In this document: positions 42,676 to 52,646 of the stretch, one piece after another
Layout: each line of letters opens with the position of its first letter
How positions within the stretch are numbered: the first letter of the stretch is position 1
Origin: Eupransor demetentiae
Lineage (GTDB): Bacteria > Bacillota > Bacilli > Lactobacillales > Lactobacillaceae
DNA: 64,000 nt
Assembly (NCBI RefSeq): GCF_963930865.1
Contig: NZ_CAWVOH010000001.1
Location: 186,001-250,000, forward strand
Direction of reading: 5' to 3'
Position numbers and translations under genes: made by a program
The notes under the pieces: model-generated
The model's database searches: none
What the model saw: the letters and a program-made list of their open reading frames with translations, nothing else
What the model was told of the DNA's origin: nothing

Positions 42676-45288
42676 ATGCCAAAACCTGAAGAAACGCCAA
42701 TGATGGTGCAATATCACCAAATTAAAGCCCAGTATCCGGATGCATTTTTGTTTTACCGGCTGGGCGATTTTTACGAGCTCTTTGAAGAAGATGCCATCAA
42801 GGGTGCTAAATTATTGGAATTGACCCTGACTGCTCGTAATAAGAATTCCAAACATCCCGTGCCCATGGCCGGCATTCCGCACCATGCGGCTCAAAATTAT
42901 ATCGATATTTTGGTCGACCAGGGCTACAAGGTAGCCATTGTGGAACAGATGGAAGATCCTGCTGTGGCCAAGGGAATGGTCAAGCGCGAAGTTATCCAGC
43001 TGATTACGCCGGGAACCAAATGGCAAGATGCTCCTGGCGATGGCAAGGAGAACAATTTCTTGGCGGCCTTGACCTACCAGGATAAAAGTTTTGGGCTGGC
43101 CTATATTGATCTTTCCACCGGTGAATTGAAGGCTACCCACATGGATAGCGCTGCCGATGCTTTGGATGAATTGCGTTCACTCGAAGTCAAAGAGGTGGTT
43201 TTGCCAACTAGTGCAGGCTTGCCCGCCGATTTTCAAGCCCAGTTAGCGGAAACCGGCTGGGTTTTGTCCTATCAAAGCCAACCGGCTGAAGAATCGTTAA
43301 TTTCTTATCTAACCAACGGTTTGCTATTTGAAAATGAAAAGCAGACGACGGCGCTTTTGCTGGCCTACTTGTTTGACACACAAAAACGTAGTTTGGACCA
43401 CATTATGCCGGCCCAGAGCTACGAGCGCTTGTCCTTTTTGAAGTTTAACCAGGCGACCCGTGTCAACTTGGACCTGGTGGAAAATGCCCGCACGAAGAAG
43501 AAGGCCGATTCGCTGTTAGCCTTGATGGACCGCACCAAGACGGCCATGGGTGGCCGCCTTTTGAAACAGTGGCTTTTACGTCCTTTACGCTCATTGGGTG
43601 AAATTCAAAACCGTTTGGACTTAGTCGATGCCTTTTTGAATGAATTCTTTGTCCGGGGTGCCATCCAGGACCAATTAAAGTCCGTTTACGACCTGGAACG
43701 CTTGGCCGCTCGTGCTGCCATGGGAACCATGAATGCCAAGGAATTGGTTCAGTTGAAGCGCTCTTTGTCGGCCGTGCCGGCCATGCAAAAGGACTTGCTG
43801 GATGGTCCGGAAAAGCTCAAAGCTTTGGGCGAAAAGTTGGATCCATTAAGCGATTTAACGACCTTGATTGACCAAGCGTTAGTTGATGATCCACCGGTTT
43901 CTGTCCGTGATGGTGATCTGATTGCCGAAGGCTACAACGACCGTTTGGACGAATACCGTCAGGTTTTGACGGAAAACCAAACCTGGTTAACGACTTTTGA
44001 ACAGGAAGAGCGCCAAGCAACGGGGATCAGTAATTTAAAGGTCGGCTACAACAAGAATTTCGGCTATTTCATTGAAGTATCGAAGGCCAATATTCCTAAG
44101 CTCGATCCCGACCGTTATACTCGCCGGCAAACCTTGACGAATGCCGAACGTTTCGTCACTCCTGAATTAAAGGAGCACGAGCGGCTGATCATTGAGGCCC
44201 GTAGCCAGGCCACGAACCTCGAATACGAACTCTTTGTCGAAATTCGTGATCAGGTAAAGAGCCAGATTAAGCGGATTCAGGCCCTAGCGGCGCTTGTAGC
44301 GCAATTGGACGTCCTGGCATCCTTAGCTGAAGTCGCAGAAAATCAGAATTTCGTGCGGCCCAATTTTGATGCACAAAGTGCTGCCGTTTCGATTAAGCAG
44401 GGACGTCACCCCGTCATTGAATCGATTTTGCCAGCGGGGGAATTTGTTGCCAACGACATTGAAATCGGCCAGGACACGACCATCCAGCTGATTACCGGGC
44501 CCAACATGGCTGGAAAATCAACTTACATGCGCGAAATGGCCTTGATTGTCATCTTGGCCCAAATTGGGTCCTTTGTACCGGCTACCGCTGTGACTTTGCC
44601 AATTTTTGACCAGGTTTTCACGCGAATTGGGGCGAACGATGATTTGGCGCGTGGTCAGTCAACCTTCATGGTTGAAATGGCCGAGGCCAACCAAGCGCTG
44701 CAGGGAGCGACGAGTCACTCCTTGATTCTCTTTGATGAACTGGGTCGTGGAACGGCAACCTATGATGGAATGGCTTTAGCCCAAGCCATCATCGAGTATT
44801 TGGAGAAAAATATTCACGCCAAGACGCTCTTTTCGACGCATTATCACGAATTGACGGCCTTAGCGGAGCAATATCCCGATATCGAAAACGTTCACGTCGG
44901 TGCCCAGGTCGATGCCGACGGGCAAATTCACTTCCAACACCAAGTCCAAGCAGGTCCCGCCGATCGTTCATACGGAATTCACGTGGCCGCTTTGGCCGGT
45001 TTGCCCGAGCCTTTGATTAAAAATGCCAACCACATTTTGCAAGACTTAGAAGCCGGGCGCGACCTGGCCAGTGACAAGCCTTTGCCAGTGGCACCGGAAG
45101 CAAGACCAGTTCCTGACCAACTGAGCCAGGAGGTACCGCTCTTTGATTTATCGGCCCCCGATGAAGCTTCAGAGAAGGTCTTGACGGAATTGGACCAGGT
45201 GGATATTTCGAACTTAACGCCCCTTGAAGCCCTCAATACCTTAGCCAAGCTACAAAAAATGAGGTCAGACCATGCCCAAGATTCATGA
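42676..45288 (+). CDS. mutS: DNA mismatch repair protein MutS
   Basis: A full-length 870-residue mismatch sensor. The mismatch-reading Phe-x-Glu lies in RLGDFYELF near residue 30, followed by connector, lever and clamp domains, and an ATPase with Walker A GPNMAGKSTYMRE near 610 and DELGRGTATYDGMA near 686. The C-terminal tail (after about 790) holds the low-complexity linker and clamp-interacting region. GGAGAGGAG precedes the ATG. It overlaps mutL by 17 bases. Confidence 0.97.
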   Translation: MPKPEETPMMVQYHQIKAQYPDAFLFYRLGDFYELFEEDAIKGAKLLELTLTARNKNSKHPVPMAGIPHHAAQNYIDILVDQGYKVAIVEQMEDPAVAKGMVKREVIQLITPGTKWQDAPGDGKENNFLAALTYQDKSFGLAYIDLSTGELKATHMDSAADALDELRSLEVKEVVLPTSAGLPADFQAQLAETGWVLSYQSQPAEESLISYLTNGLLFENEKQTTALLLAYLFDTQKRSLDHIMPAQSYERLSFLKFNQATRVNLDLVENARTKKKADSLLALMDRTKTAMGGRLLKQWLLRPLRSLGEIQNRLDLVDAFLNEFFVRGAIQDQLKSVYDLERLAARAAMGTMNAKELVQLKRSLSAVPAMQKDLLDGPEKLKALGEKLDPLSDLTTLIDQALVDDPPVSVRDGDLIAEGYNDRLDEYRQVLTENQTWLTTFEQEERQATGISNLKVGYNKNFGYFIEVSKANIPKLDPDRYTRRQTLTNAERFVTPELKEHERLIIEARSQATNLEYELFVEIRDQVKSQIKRIQALAALVAQLDVLASLAEVAENQNFVRPNFDAQSAAVSIKQGRHPVIESILPAGEFVANDIEIGQDTTIQLITGPNMAGKSTYMREMALIVILAQIGSFVPATAVTLPIFDQVFTRIGANDDLARGQSTFMVEMAEANQALQGATSHSLILFDELGRGTATYDGMALAQAIIEYLEKNIHAKTLFSTHYHELTALAEQYPDIENVHVGAQVDADGQIHFQHQVQAGPADRSYGIHVAALAGLPEPLIKNANHILQDLEAGRDLASDKPLPVAPEARPVPDQLSQEVPLFDLSAPDEASEKVLTELDQVDISNLTPLEALNTLAKLQKMRSDHAQDS

Positions 45289-47257
45289 GTTATCGAATTT
45301 ACTAGCCAACCAAATTGCTGCCGGTGAAGTCATTGAACGCCCCGCCAGCGTGGTCAAGGAGCTGGCTGAAAATGCCATCGATGCCCAGGCGACCCAAGTT
45401 CAAATCGTTTTGGAAAATGCTGGTCAGGACCTAATTCGAGTAATCGATAACGGGCAGGGGATTAATCGCGACGATATTCCGCTAGCCTTTGTTCGCCATG
45501 CGACTTCTAAAATTCAGAATCGACAGGACCTCTTTAAGGTGATGTCGCTGGGCTTTCGTGGTGAAGCCTTGCCTTCGATTGCCGCGGTGTCCGATACGAC
45601 TCTAACCAGTCAGGAAAAAGGCAGTGCCAATGGTCGCCAGTATGAAATTAAGGGTGGCGAGGTCGTTGAAGATCAGCCTTCCACCGGCCGAATTGGAACG
45701 GTTGTTTCCGTCCGTTCGCTCTTTTACAACACACCGGCTCGGTTAAAATACTTGAAGCGCCCGCAAACCGAAATGGCCAAGGTCACCGATGTGGTTAACC
45801 GTTTAGCTCTAGGATATCCTGAGATTTCCTTCCAGCTTGATCAAGATGGCCGAACCGTTTTTAAGACGGCGGGAAACGGCAACTTACAGCAGGTTCTTGC
45901 CAATATTTATGGGCGCCAGGCCGCTCAAAAGATGGTTCCGGTTGCCGGTGAAAGCGAACACTTCAAGATTTCAGGTTTCCTTTCCTTACCGGAGCTGACC
46001 CGTTCTTCTCGTGATTACTTGACGGTTCTGGTCAATCACCGCTTCGTCAAAAACTTCTCGGTTTCCAATGCCATTGTTCAGGGTTATGGTTCCAAGTTGA
46101 TGGTGGGGCGTTTTCCGATGGGAGCCTTGAACATTGAATTGGATCCACTTTTGGTTGATGTTAACGTGCACCCGCAAAAGTCCGAGATTCGCTTGAGCTC
46201 GGAAGGGGAATTGACGGCCTTAATCGAAAAGGTAGTCCGCGCCCGCTTGGCTCAGGAAAACTTAATTCCTGATGCCTTGGAAAATCTCTACGGGAACCGC
46301 ACGAAGCCAGCTGAGCCCGAAAGGCCAGCGAAACCGGTTCCGAATCCAGAGCCAAAAGTTGTCGCTCAAGAAGCTTTGGCCAGCCAGCAAATCGTTAAAT
46401 CCCTTGCCCAGAGTGTGGACCATCCCGATCAAGTTATTCAGATTGAAAAAGAAAGTGACTTGCTAAAGCCGGCCGTTAAGGAATTTCAGAGTCGCTATTT
46501 GCACCAGGCCCACAAGCCAATTTTTGGTCAAGAAAGCGACCAACTTCAAGAGCAACAAGCCCCTTACCAAGTGGAAGCGAAAGCCGACCAGCTCGACCTT
46601 GATTTTTCGGCAGCTTCGAACGAAAAGAAAGAACGCTTTCCCCATTTGGACTACATTGGCCAGATGCACGGCACCTTTCTCTTTGCCCAAAGTGCTGACC
46701 AGCTCTTCTTGATTGACCAGCATGCCGCTCAGGAGCGAATTAACTACGAATACTATCGCCAAAAGTTGGGTGAGGTGAGTGCTGATCAGCAGCAGTTACT
46801 CGTGCCAATTCAGCTAACGTATTCAGCCTCGGATATCTTCAAAATTCATGACCATCAGGATGAATTGAAGGCGCTCGGTTTGGACCTCGCTGATTTTGGG
46901 CCCAACACTTTAATCTTGCGCCAGTATCCTTCCTGGATTAAGGCCAATAGTGTTGAGGACACGGTCCGCGAGATGATTGACTGGCTCTTAAAGGACGGCA
47001 AACTAACGGTCGCCGCCTTTCGTGAAAAGACAGCGATTATGATGTCGTGCAAGCGGGCCATTAAGGCCAACATGCACCTTAGCCGTCCAGAGGCCATCGA
47101 TCTTTTGAAAAACTTGGCCCAGTGTGAGAATCCCTTTAACTGTCCCCATGGCCGGCCGGTTTTGGTTTCCTTTACCGTAACGGAGATGGAAAAGATGTTT
47201 AAGCGCATTCAAGATTCCCACGAATCCTGGCAAAGTTATGATACCCATCCCTTCTAA
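45272..47257 (+). CDS. mutL: DNA mismatch repair protein MutL
   Basis: A 661-residue GHKL ATPase with a C-terminal endonuclease. N-terminal ATP-binding motifs are IAAGEVIERPASVVKELAEN, DNGQGI and SLGFRGEALPSI. A variable linker (about 340-460) follows. The metal-dependent nicking motif DQHAAQERINYE near residue 481 and the zinc-site CPHGRP near 626 are intact, so this is the nicking type of MutL used in bacteria without MutH and Dam methylation. Confidence 0.97.
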   Translation: MPKIHELSNLLANQIAAGEVIERPASVVKELAENAIDAQATQVQIVLENAGQDLIRVIDNGQGINRDDIPLAFVRHATSKIQNRQDLFKVMSLGFRGEALPSIAAVSDTTLTSQEKGSANGRQYEIKGGEVVEDQPSTGRIGTVVSVRSLFYNTPARLKYLKRPQTEMAKVTDVVNRLALGYPEISFQLDQDGRTVFKTAGNGNLQQVLANIYGRQAAQKMVPVAGESEHFKISGFLSLPELTRSSRDYLTVLVNHRFVKNFSVSNAIVQGYGSKLMVGRFPMGALNIELDPLLVDVNVHPQKSEIRLSSEGELTALIEKVVRARLAQENLIPDALENLYGNRTKPAEPERPAKPVPNPEPKVVAQEALASQQIVKSLAQSVDHPDQVIQIEKESDLLKPAVKEFQSRYLHQAHKPIFGQESDQLQEQQAPYQVEAKADQLDLDFSAASNEKKERFPHLDYIGQMHGTFLFAQSADQLFLIDQHAAQERINYEYYRQKLGEVSADQQQLLVPIQLTYSASDIFKIHDHQDELKALGLDLADFGPNTLILRQYPSWIKANSVEDTVREMIDWLLKDGKLTVAAFREKTAIMMSCKRAIKANMHLSRPEAIDLLKNLAQCENPFNCPHGRPVLVSFTVTEMEKMFKRIQDSHESWQSYDTHPF

Positions 47258-47271
47258 TTGAAAGGTTTTAC

Positions 47272-47760
47272 ATGAACAACAATGATATTTTAATCCGGTT
47301 GCGCTACGCCCTGAGCCTTTCGGACAACCAAATGCTACGCATTTTTGAATTGGGTGATTTAAAGATTGGTCAAAAAGATTTGGACTTAATTTTGACCAAG
47401 CAAGAAGATGATCAAAGCTATGACGATTACTTGTCAACTAAGGCGCTAGAAGCCTTCTTGAACGGTTTTGTGATTTTTAAACGAGGGCATAAGCGTGATA
47501 AAGAGGGCAAGATTTTGCTCATGTCCTTTGACATCGCCGATCAAAGCGAAATCAACAATGTCGCCATTAAGAAAATTAAGATTGCCATGGCCTACACCAG
47601 TGAAGAAATTCAGGCCCTGATGAAAAAGGCCGGCGCGCCAATTTCAAAGGGGGAACTGTCCGCCATTCTTCGCCGGCCTGGCCATCGAAATTATCGCCCA
47701 GCCGGCGACCGTTATCTCCGCAAGCTCTTGCAGGGGATGACCATGCAGTATCGCTCTTAA
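47272..47760 (+). CDS. DUF1456 family protein (YehS-like)
   Basis: This encodes a 162-residue protein with two DUF1456 repeats: DILIRLRYALSLSDNQMLRIF at the start and VAIKKIKIAMAYTSEEIQAL in the second half, each followed by a helical segment. The family is widespread but uncharacterised and is predicted to be cytosolic. It starts 14 bases after mutL and ends at a terminator, so it may be co-transcribed with mutSL, but a mismatch-repair role is only positional inference. Confidence 0.85.
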   Translation: MNNNDILIRLRYALSLSDNQMLRIFELGDLKIGQKDLDLILTKQEDDQSYDDYLSTKALEAFLNGFVIFKRGHKRDKEGKILLMSFDIADQSEINNVAIKKIKIAMAYTSEEIQALMKKAGAPISKGELSAILRRPGHRNYRPAGDRYLRKLLQGMTMQYRS

Positions 47761-47789
47761 AAAGCAGTCCCAAGCGGGACTGCTTTTTT
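47759..47789 (+). terminator. Intrinsic terminator after DUF1456 gene
   Basis: The 11-bp stem AAAGCAGTCCC / GGGACTGCTTT with an AAGC loop is followed by T-run. Confidence 0.93.
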
Positions 47790-47812
47790 GTGCCAAGGAT
47801 TCTTGTAAAATT

Positions 47813-47821
47813 TGATATGAT
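47813..47821 (+). promoter_or_regulatory. Extended -10 promoter of murB
   Basis: TGATATGAT is an extended -10 about 31 bases before murB. It may drive murB through glmM. Confidence 0.5.
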
Positions 47822-47851
47822 AGAAGGGAATGAATTTAAAGGAAGCTAGTC

Positions 47852-48733
47852 ATGCAAGTAAACGGAATTGAAATCTTAGAAAAGCAGCCGATTGCCCCCT
47901 ATGCCTACACTCAGGCCGGCGGGGAAGCCGATTATTTGGCGATTCCAAAAAACTTGGCTGAATTAAAGGAACTCCTGGCTTGGGCTAAGGACAAGCAACT
48001 TGATTTACACGTCTTTGGCCGTCTTTCCAACCTTGTCGTCCGTGACGGGGGGCTGCGCGGCTTGGTTTTGATCTTGTCTGAATTAAAGGAAGTTCAAAAA
48101 GTCGATGAGCAAACCATCCGCGCCCAGGCCGGTGCCGATTTGATTTGGGTGGCTAACCAGGCACTTAAATACGAATTAAGCGGTTTGGAATGGGGTGCAG
48201 GGATTCCCGGAACCGTTGGCGGAGCCGTCTTTATGAATGCCGGGGCCTATGGTGGCCAAACGGATATGGTGGTTTCGGCTGTCGAGGCCTTGACCAAGGA
48301 CGGACAGTTGCGCCATTTTGACCGAGATGAACTTGGTTTTGGCTACCGCCAGTCCGTTTTTCAGGAGAATGGAACGGTGATTGTATCGGCCGACTTTACT
48401 TTGCAAGCTAGTAATCATCAAGCTATTCAAGAATTAATGGACGAAAACAATTACCGCCGGGCTAGCAAGCAGCCTTTGAACTATCCTTCCAATGGTTCGG
48501 TTTTCAAGCGACCTGTCGGGCATTTTGCCGGTAAATTGATTATGGATGCGGACTTGCAGGGGCATCGTGAAGGGGGCGTGGAAGTCTCCCGCAAGCACGC
48601 CGGCTTCATGGTGAATATCGATCATGGAACGGGAAACGATTACGAAGACTTGATTCACGACGTCCAGAAGCGTGTAAAGGAGCTTAACGATATTGATTTA
48701 GAAACTGAAGTGCGCATCATAGGAGAACGTTAA
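47852..48733 (+). CDS. murB: UDP-N-acetylenolpyruvoylglucosamine reductase
   Basis: A 293-residue FAD enzyme that makes UDP-MurNAc with NADPH in peptidoglycan precursor synthesis. FAD-binding GRLSNLVVRDGGLRGLVL, WGAGIPGTVGGAVFMNAGAYGG and the active-site YPSNGSVFKRP with a catalytic Ser (type II MurB) are present. The substrate-binding loop and final ISxEVRIIG-like end (LETEVRIIGE) match. The gene starts a run of cell-envelope genes (antiporter, c-di-AMP, glmM). Confidence 0.95.
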   Translation: MQVNGIEILEKQPIAPYAYTQAGGEADYLAIPKNLAELKELLAWAKDKQLDLHVFGRLSNLVVRDGGLRGLVLILSELKEVQKVDEQTIRAQAGADLIWVANQALKYELSGLEWGAGIPGTVGGAVFMNAGAYGGQTDMVVSAVEALTKDGQLRHFDRDELGFGYRQSVFQENGTVIVSADFTLQASNHQAIQELMDENNYRRASKQPLNYPSNGSVFKRPVGHFAGKLIMDADLQGHREGGVEVSRKHAGFMVNIDHGTGNDYEDLIHDVQKRVKELNDIDLETEVRIIGER

Positions 48734-48735
48734 GT

Positions 48736-50829
48736 ATGGGGATTGTTGAATTAATTATCGTATTGGTGATTGGCGTTTCAATTTCCAATATTATTTCGCA
48801 CTTTATTCCTGCTATTCCAATTTCACTTTTCCAAATCTTGATTGGTTTGATTCTTGCTTTGGTGGGTGGAATCTACATAAACGTTGACAGTCACTGGTTC
48901 ATGCTCCTTTTCGTAGCACCCTTGCTGTTTAACGATGCCTGGCGCTTTCCGAAGCGGGAACTTTGGGAATTGCGCGGCCCCATCTTGGGAAACGCCATTC
49001 TCCTTGTCCTGGTGACCACTTTGCTAGGTGGTTACTTAATCCACCTCTTTATTCCGCAGCTACCCTTAGGCGTGGCACTGGCTTTGGCGGCCGTGATTTC
49101 GCCTACCGATCCGGTTGCCGTTTCAGCGATTGCCAAACGAGTAAAGCTGCCTGAAAACGTGATGCACGTCGTGACTGGCGAAAGTTTAGTTAACGATGCC
49201 ACGGGTTTGGTTTCCTTTAACACCGCTATTCGTGCAACCGTTGCCGGTTCTTTCTTGGTGGGGGATGCCATTCTGAACTTTGCTTGGATGACCTTTGCCG
49301 GCATTCTCGTAGGGGCTGCCTTGGGAGCGGCTATTATTTGGTTGCGTGATTCGATTGCACGTTTTGGCCTCAACGACGTGGTTTTTCACACGGTGGTGAC
49401 GCTCTTAATTCCCTTTATTATTTACTGGGTTGCTGAAGTTCCACTCCATGCCTCCGGCTTGATTGCCGTGGTGGCCGGTGGAATTGTAGCTAAGTTACTC
49501 AATGACCGCCAGGCTGGTTTCCAGCCGCCAGAAGCGCGTATCATGTCTGTGCATACCTGGGAAGTTGCGGTCTATGTGCTAAACGGTTTGATCTTTGTTC
49601 TGCTTGGCATTACTTTGCCTTCAGCGCTACACAATATTTTCCGTTCAAATCAAATTTCAAACTGGGCCGCCCTGTACTATGGATTCGTTGTTTGGGCAAT
49701 TATTTTTGTTATTCGAGTGCTGTGGGCCTATGGCGTTCAGTGGGGCCACCGCTGGCGCCATCGTGGCGGCCAGCCATCATTTCGTACGGCCATTATTTCA
49801 GGTTTGACGGGCGTGCGTGGTGCCGTCACCATGGCCGCGGTGCTGACCATTCCATACTATACGAATAAGCACTTAGCCTTTCCGGGGCGTGACCTCGATA
49901 TTTACTTGGCGGCCATGGTCGTCATCATTTCACTTTTGGTGGCTTCCATCATGCTGCCAATTGTTACGAAAGAAAAGACCCGCCACGATTTTACCCAGCC
50001 GGAAATGGATGGGGAAGTCGAGGAAGACAATACTAAAAAGGCTGATTTGTCCGAGCTGCAGGCCCGCATTTGGATTACCCGCGTCGGAATTCAAAAGCTG
50101 CGTGATAGCCAGCGCGATGACAACCGCCGAATCGTTTACGAGTTAATTGCCCGTCGTCAAAAAACGATTCGCCAACTAAAGCGCAAACTGCCTAATCAAG
50201 ATGATCAGCAAGATATGATTTCGGATAAGGAACAGGAGCTGCGTGAGATGGCCTTGCAGGCCGAACGTGATTGCTTGCAGCAATTGCTGGTAAACGAGAA
50301 AATTTCACCAACGACTTATACCATTCAAGCCCGCCATCTTGATCAAGTTATGGACAGCCTGGAAAGTCACCAGCGCTACAATAGCCAGAAGGGGATTGCC
50401 TACTGGATTCGTAAGTTGCGCTCCATGATTTGGGTCTGGTTATCCGATCAGTCAAGTGATAAGGTAAGTCAGGAAAGTGATTACGCCATGCGGGAAATGT
50501 CAAAAGCCGCAATTAAGGCCCTGTCTGAATTTGTCAGTAAGCAAGTTGGCGATACCGTCACTCAGCGTGTTCTGCGCCAGTCGGCCTATAATCTGATTGT
50601 GGTATATCGCCAACAGATTGATTTAGCCAAGCACCAAGATTCCTTTGACCAACGGGAGCTTGACGACCGCCAGCGTTTGGAACTGGAATTGAAGGCTTTG
50701 AATTCAGAACGTGATATGACCCAGCAACTTTACGATCAAGGGCGAATCAGCCGTCAAACGACGGTTAACCTGCGTCAATTTATTAATTATGCTGAAACTT
50801 CGGCCTTAGTAGGTCGAAACGAGGAGTAA
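48736..50829 (+). CDS. Na+/H+ antiporter, CPA1 (NhaP/NhaC-like) with long cytosolic tail
   Basis: A 697-residue transporter. About twelve N-terminal membrane helices (to about residue 415) contain the core motifs ISPTDPVAVSAIAK near 122 and GESLVNDATGLV near 149 (the conserved Asn-Asp ion site). A Gln/Arg/Glu-rich, probably coiled-coil tail of about 280 residues follows. It exchanges protons for Na+ or K+. It begins two bases after murB and precedes cdaA; c-di-AMP controls ion and K+ transport, so the linkage is suggestive. Confidence 0.9.
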   Translation: MGIVELIIVLVIGVSISNIISHFIPAIPISLFQILIGLILALVGGIYINVDSHWFMLLFVAPLLFNDAWRFPKRELWELRGPILGNAILLVLVTTLLGGYLIHLFIPQLPLGVALALAAVISPTDPVAVSAIAKRVKLPENVMHVVTGESLVNDATGLVSFNTAIRATVAGSFLVGDAILNFAWMTFAGILVGAALGAAIIWLRDSIARFGLNDVVFHTVVTLLIPFIIYWVAEVPLHASGLIAVVAGGIVAKLLNDRQAGFQPPEARIMSVHTWEVAVYVLNGLIFVLLGITLPSALHNIFRSNQISNWAALYYGFVVWAIIFVIRVLWAYGVQWGHRWRHRGGQPSFRTAIISGLTGVRGAVTMAAVLTIPYYTNKHLAFPGRDLDIYLAAMVVIISLLVASIMLPIVTKEKTRHDFTQPEMDGEVEEDNTKKADLSELQARIWITRVGIQKLRDSQRDDNRRIVYELIARRQKTIRQLKRKLPNQDDQQDMISDKEQELREMALQAERDCLQQLLVNEKISPTTYTIQARHLDQVMDSLESHQRYNSQKGIAYWIRKLRSMIWVWLSDQSSDKVSQESDYAMREMSKAAIKALSEFVSKQVGDTVTQRVLRQSAYNLIVVYRQQIDLAKHQDSFDQRELDDRQRLELELKALNSERDMTQQLYDQGRISRQTTVNLRQFINYAETSALVGRNEE

Positions 50830-50832
50830 AAA

Positions 50833-51654
50833 ATGGATATTTTATCTTACATGACGGGTGCTAACCTGATTCATGCTTTGGATATTGCAATCATTTGGTT
50901 CCTAATCTATAAGGTGATTACCTTTGTCGAAGGGACCCGTGCTCTCCAAATCTTGTTTGGAGTTGGTGCCATTATTTTAATTAAGGTGATTGCTTGGTCA
51001 ATTGGTTTGACCATTGTTTCTTGGCTGATGGATCAGCTGATTACCTGGGCACCAATTGCCTTGGTGGTCATTTTCCAGCAAGAAATCCGCCGTGGTTTGG
51101 AAGGCATGGGCCGTCGTTTGACGGTGCGTCGCCGTTATCTTAACGATAACCAGACGGCTGACTTTATTAAGGCCCTCGACATGGCCTTGCAGTACATGTC
51201 AAAGCGGCGTATCGGCGCTTTGATTACGATTAACGGTAAGGATTCTCTTTCGGAATACATCAAAACGGGAATTCCTTTGGATGCTGATGTAACCGGGCAG
51301 CTTTTGATTAACATCTTCATCCCGAACACGCCTTTGCACGATGGGGCCGTTATCATCGATAACGATCGCATTGCGGTTGCGGCGGCCTATCTGCCGCTGT
51401 CAGAAAGTACTCGGATTCCTAAAGAATTGGGAACCCGTCACCGTGCCGCCGTTGGAATTTCTGAAGCAACGGACGCGGTTACGGTAGTCGTTTCTGAGGA
51501 AACTGGCGAAATCACCATTACCAAAAATGGTGAAATGCTACGTAATATGACCAAGGAAACCTACACGAATTTCTTTGAAAAGCAGTTTGTCAGTGAAGAT
51601 GGTCAAAAGCGGACACCTTGGTATCGCAAGCTACAGCGGGGGTCAAAGAAATGA
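50833..51654 (+). CDS. cdaA: Diadenylate cyclase CdaA (c-di-AMP synthase)
   Basis: A 273-residue membrane-bound enzyme with three N-terminal helices, then the DAC domain. The DAC motifs DGAVIID near residue 173 and GTRHRAAVGIS near 202 are intact, with RIGALITI preceding. It condenses two ATP to c-di-AMP, an essential regulator of osmolyte transport and wall synthesis. It overlaps cdaR by four bases (ATGA). The cdaA-cdaR-glmM order is conserved in Firmicutes. Confidence 0.95.
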   Translation: MDILSYMTGANLIHALDIAIIWFLIYKVITFVEGTRALQILFGVGAIILIKVIAWSIGLTIVSWLMDQLITWAPIALVVIFQQEIRRGLEGMGRRLTVRRRYLNDNQTADFIKALDMALQYMSKRRIGALITINGKDSLSEYIKTGIPLDADVTGQLLINIFIPNTPLHDGAVIIDNDRIAVAAAYLPLSESTRIPKELGTRHRAAVGISEATDAVTVVVSEETGEITITKNGEMLRNMTKETYTNFFEKQFVSEDGQKRTPWYRKLQRGSKK

Positions 51655-52610
51655 AAAGCAACGACAAGAAAAACTGGATGAATTCGAAGTTCTTAAATCT
51701 TGGCCTGTCATTCTTGCTCGCCATTTTGCTGTCGGCTTACGTACTGTCCACCCAGTCAGGTGGGCGTTCTGGCAATAACCAGTTCACCTCGATTTTGCCT
51801 GAAAAGAAGGTGAATTTAACGGTGCCATTGCAAGTTCAATATGATGACAGTCAATATGTTGTAGTCGGTGCTCCTGCCAATGTCAACCTATCTGTTCACG
51901 GTGCTGCCGCCTTAGTAACGGCGACTCAGAGTCATAATGACATTCAAGCGGTGGCCGATTTGCGCGATCTAGGCGTTGGCCAGCACAATGTTAAGTTGGC
52001 CGTTAAGGGGGTTAACGCTGCCTTGACCTCAACCGTGACGCCGCAGTCCATTAATGTCACCATTGTTAAAAAGACGACTGAAAAGCGTAACATTAAAGTG
52101 ACCTATGACAATAGTAAGTTAGCCAGTGGTTACTCCGTGACGGATACCTCCTTCTCACCAAAGTCGGTTACCATTTCGGGACCAAAGTCGAACGTGGACT
52201 CGGTGGCATACGTCGCGGCCGAAGTCGACTTGGATCCGGGTACAAAGTCGGATGTGACTAAGGATGCTAAGTTAGTTGCACTTGACCGTTCTGGTAATCC
52301 AGTCCAGGTTGAAATTAGCGCTAAGAGTCTGCAAGTTTCGTTGAAGGTCTCGAGTTCACCGAGTAAAAAAGTCCAATTAACAGCGGATACTGAAAATGGT
52401 GATGCCAGTGATTACGATATTTCTTTTAATCCGGGCTCTGTGACCCTTTATGGTTCGTCCGACCAACTGGCTAACTACGATTCCTTGTCGGTCCCAGTTG
52501 ACTTGAGTCAGGCTAAGTCAAAGACGACGATTGAAGTGGATGTAACCAAGCCTAACGGCGTTGATCGTATCAGCGATAATCAAGTGCAAGTAACGATTTC
52601 ACCAAAGTAA
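51651..52610 (+). CDS. cdaR: CdaA regulator CdaR (YbbR-domain protein)
   Basis: A 319-residue protein anchored by one N-terminal helix (LGLSFLLAILLSAYVLS), followed by three or four extracytoplasmic YbbR repeats such as VTVPLQVQY, FSPKSVTISGPKS and FNPGSVTLYGSSD. It binds and modulates CdaA. The start at ATG 51651 overlaps the cdaA stop as ATGA; a longer upstream frame exists but would start within cdaA without a ribosome site. Confidence 0.93.
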   Translation: MKSNDKKNWMNSKFLNLGLSFLLAILLSAYVLSTQSGGRSGNNQFTSILPEKKVNLTVPLQVQYDDSQYVVVGAPANVNLSVHGAAALVTATQSHNDIQAVADLRDLGVGQHNVKLAVKGVNAALTSTVTPQSINVTIVKKTTEKRNIKVTYDNSKLASGYSVTDTSFSPKSVTISGPKSNVDSVAYVAAEVDLDPGTKSDVTKDAKLVALDRSGNPVQVEISAKSLQVSLKVSSSPSKKVQLTADTENGDASDYDISFNPGSVTLYGSSDQLANYDSLSVPVDLSQAKSKTTIEVDVTKPNGVDRISDNQVQVTISPK

Positions 52611-52646
52611 GATTTTATTTTAAGAGAATAGTGGGGAATTATTTTC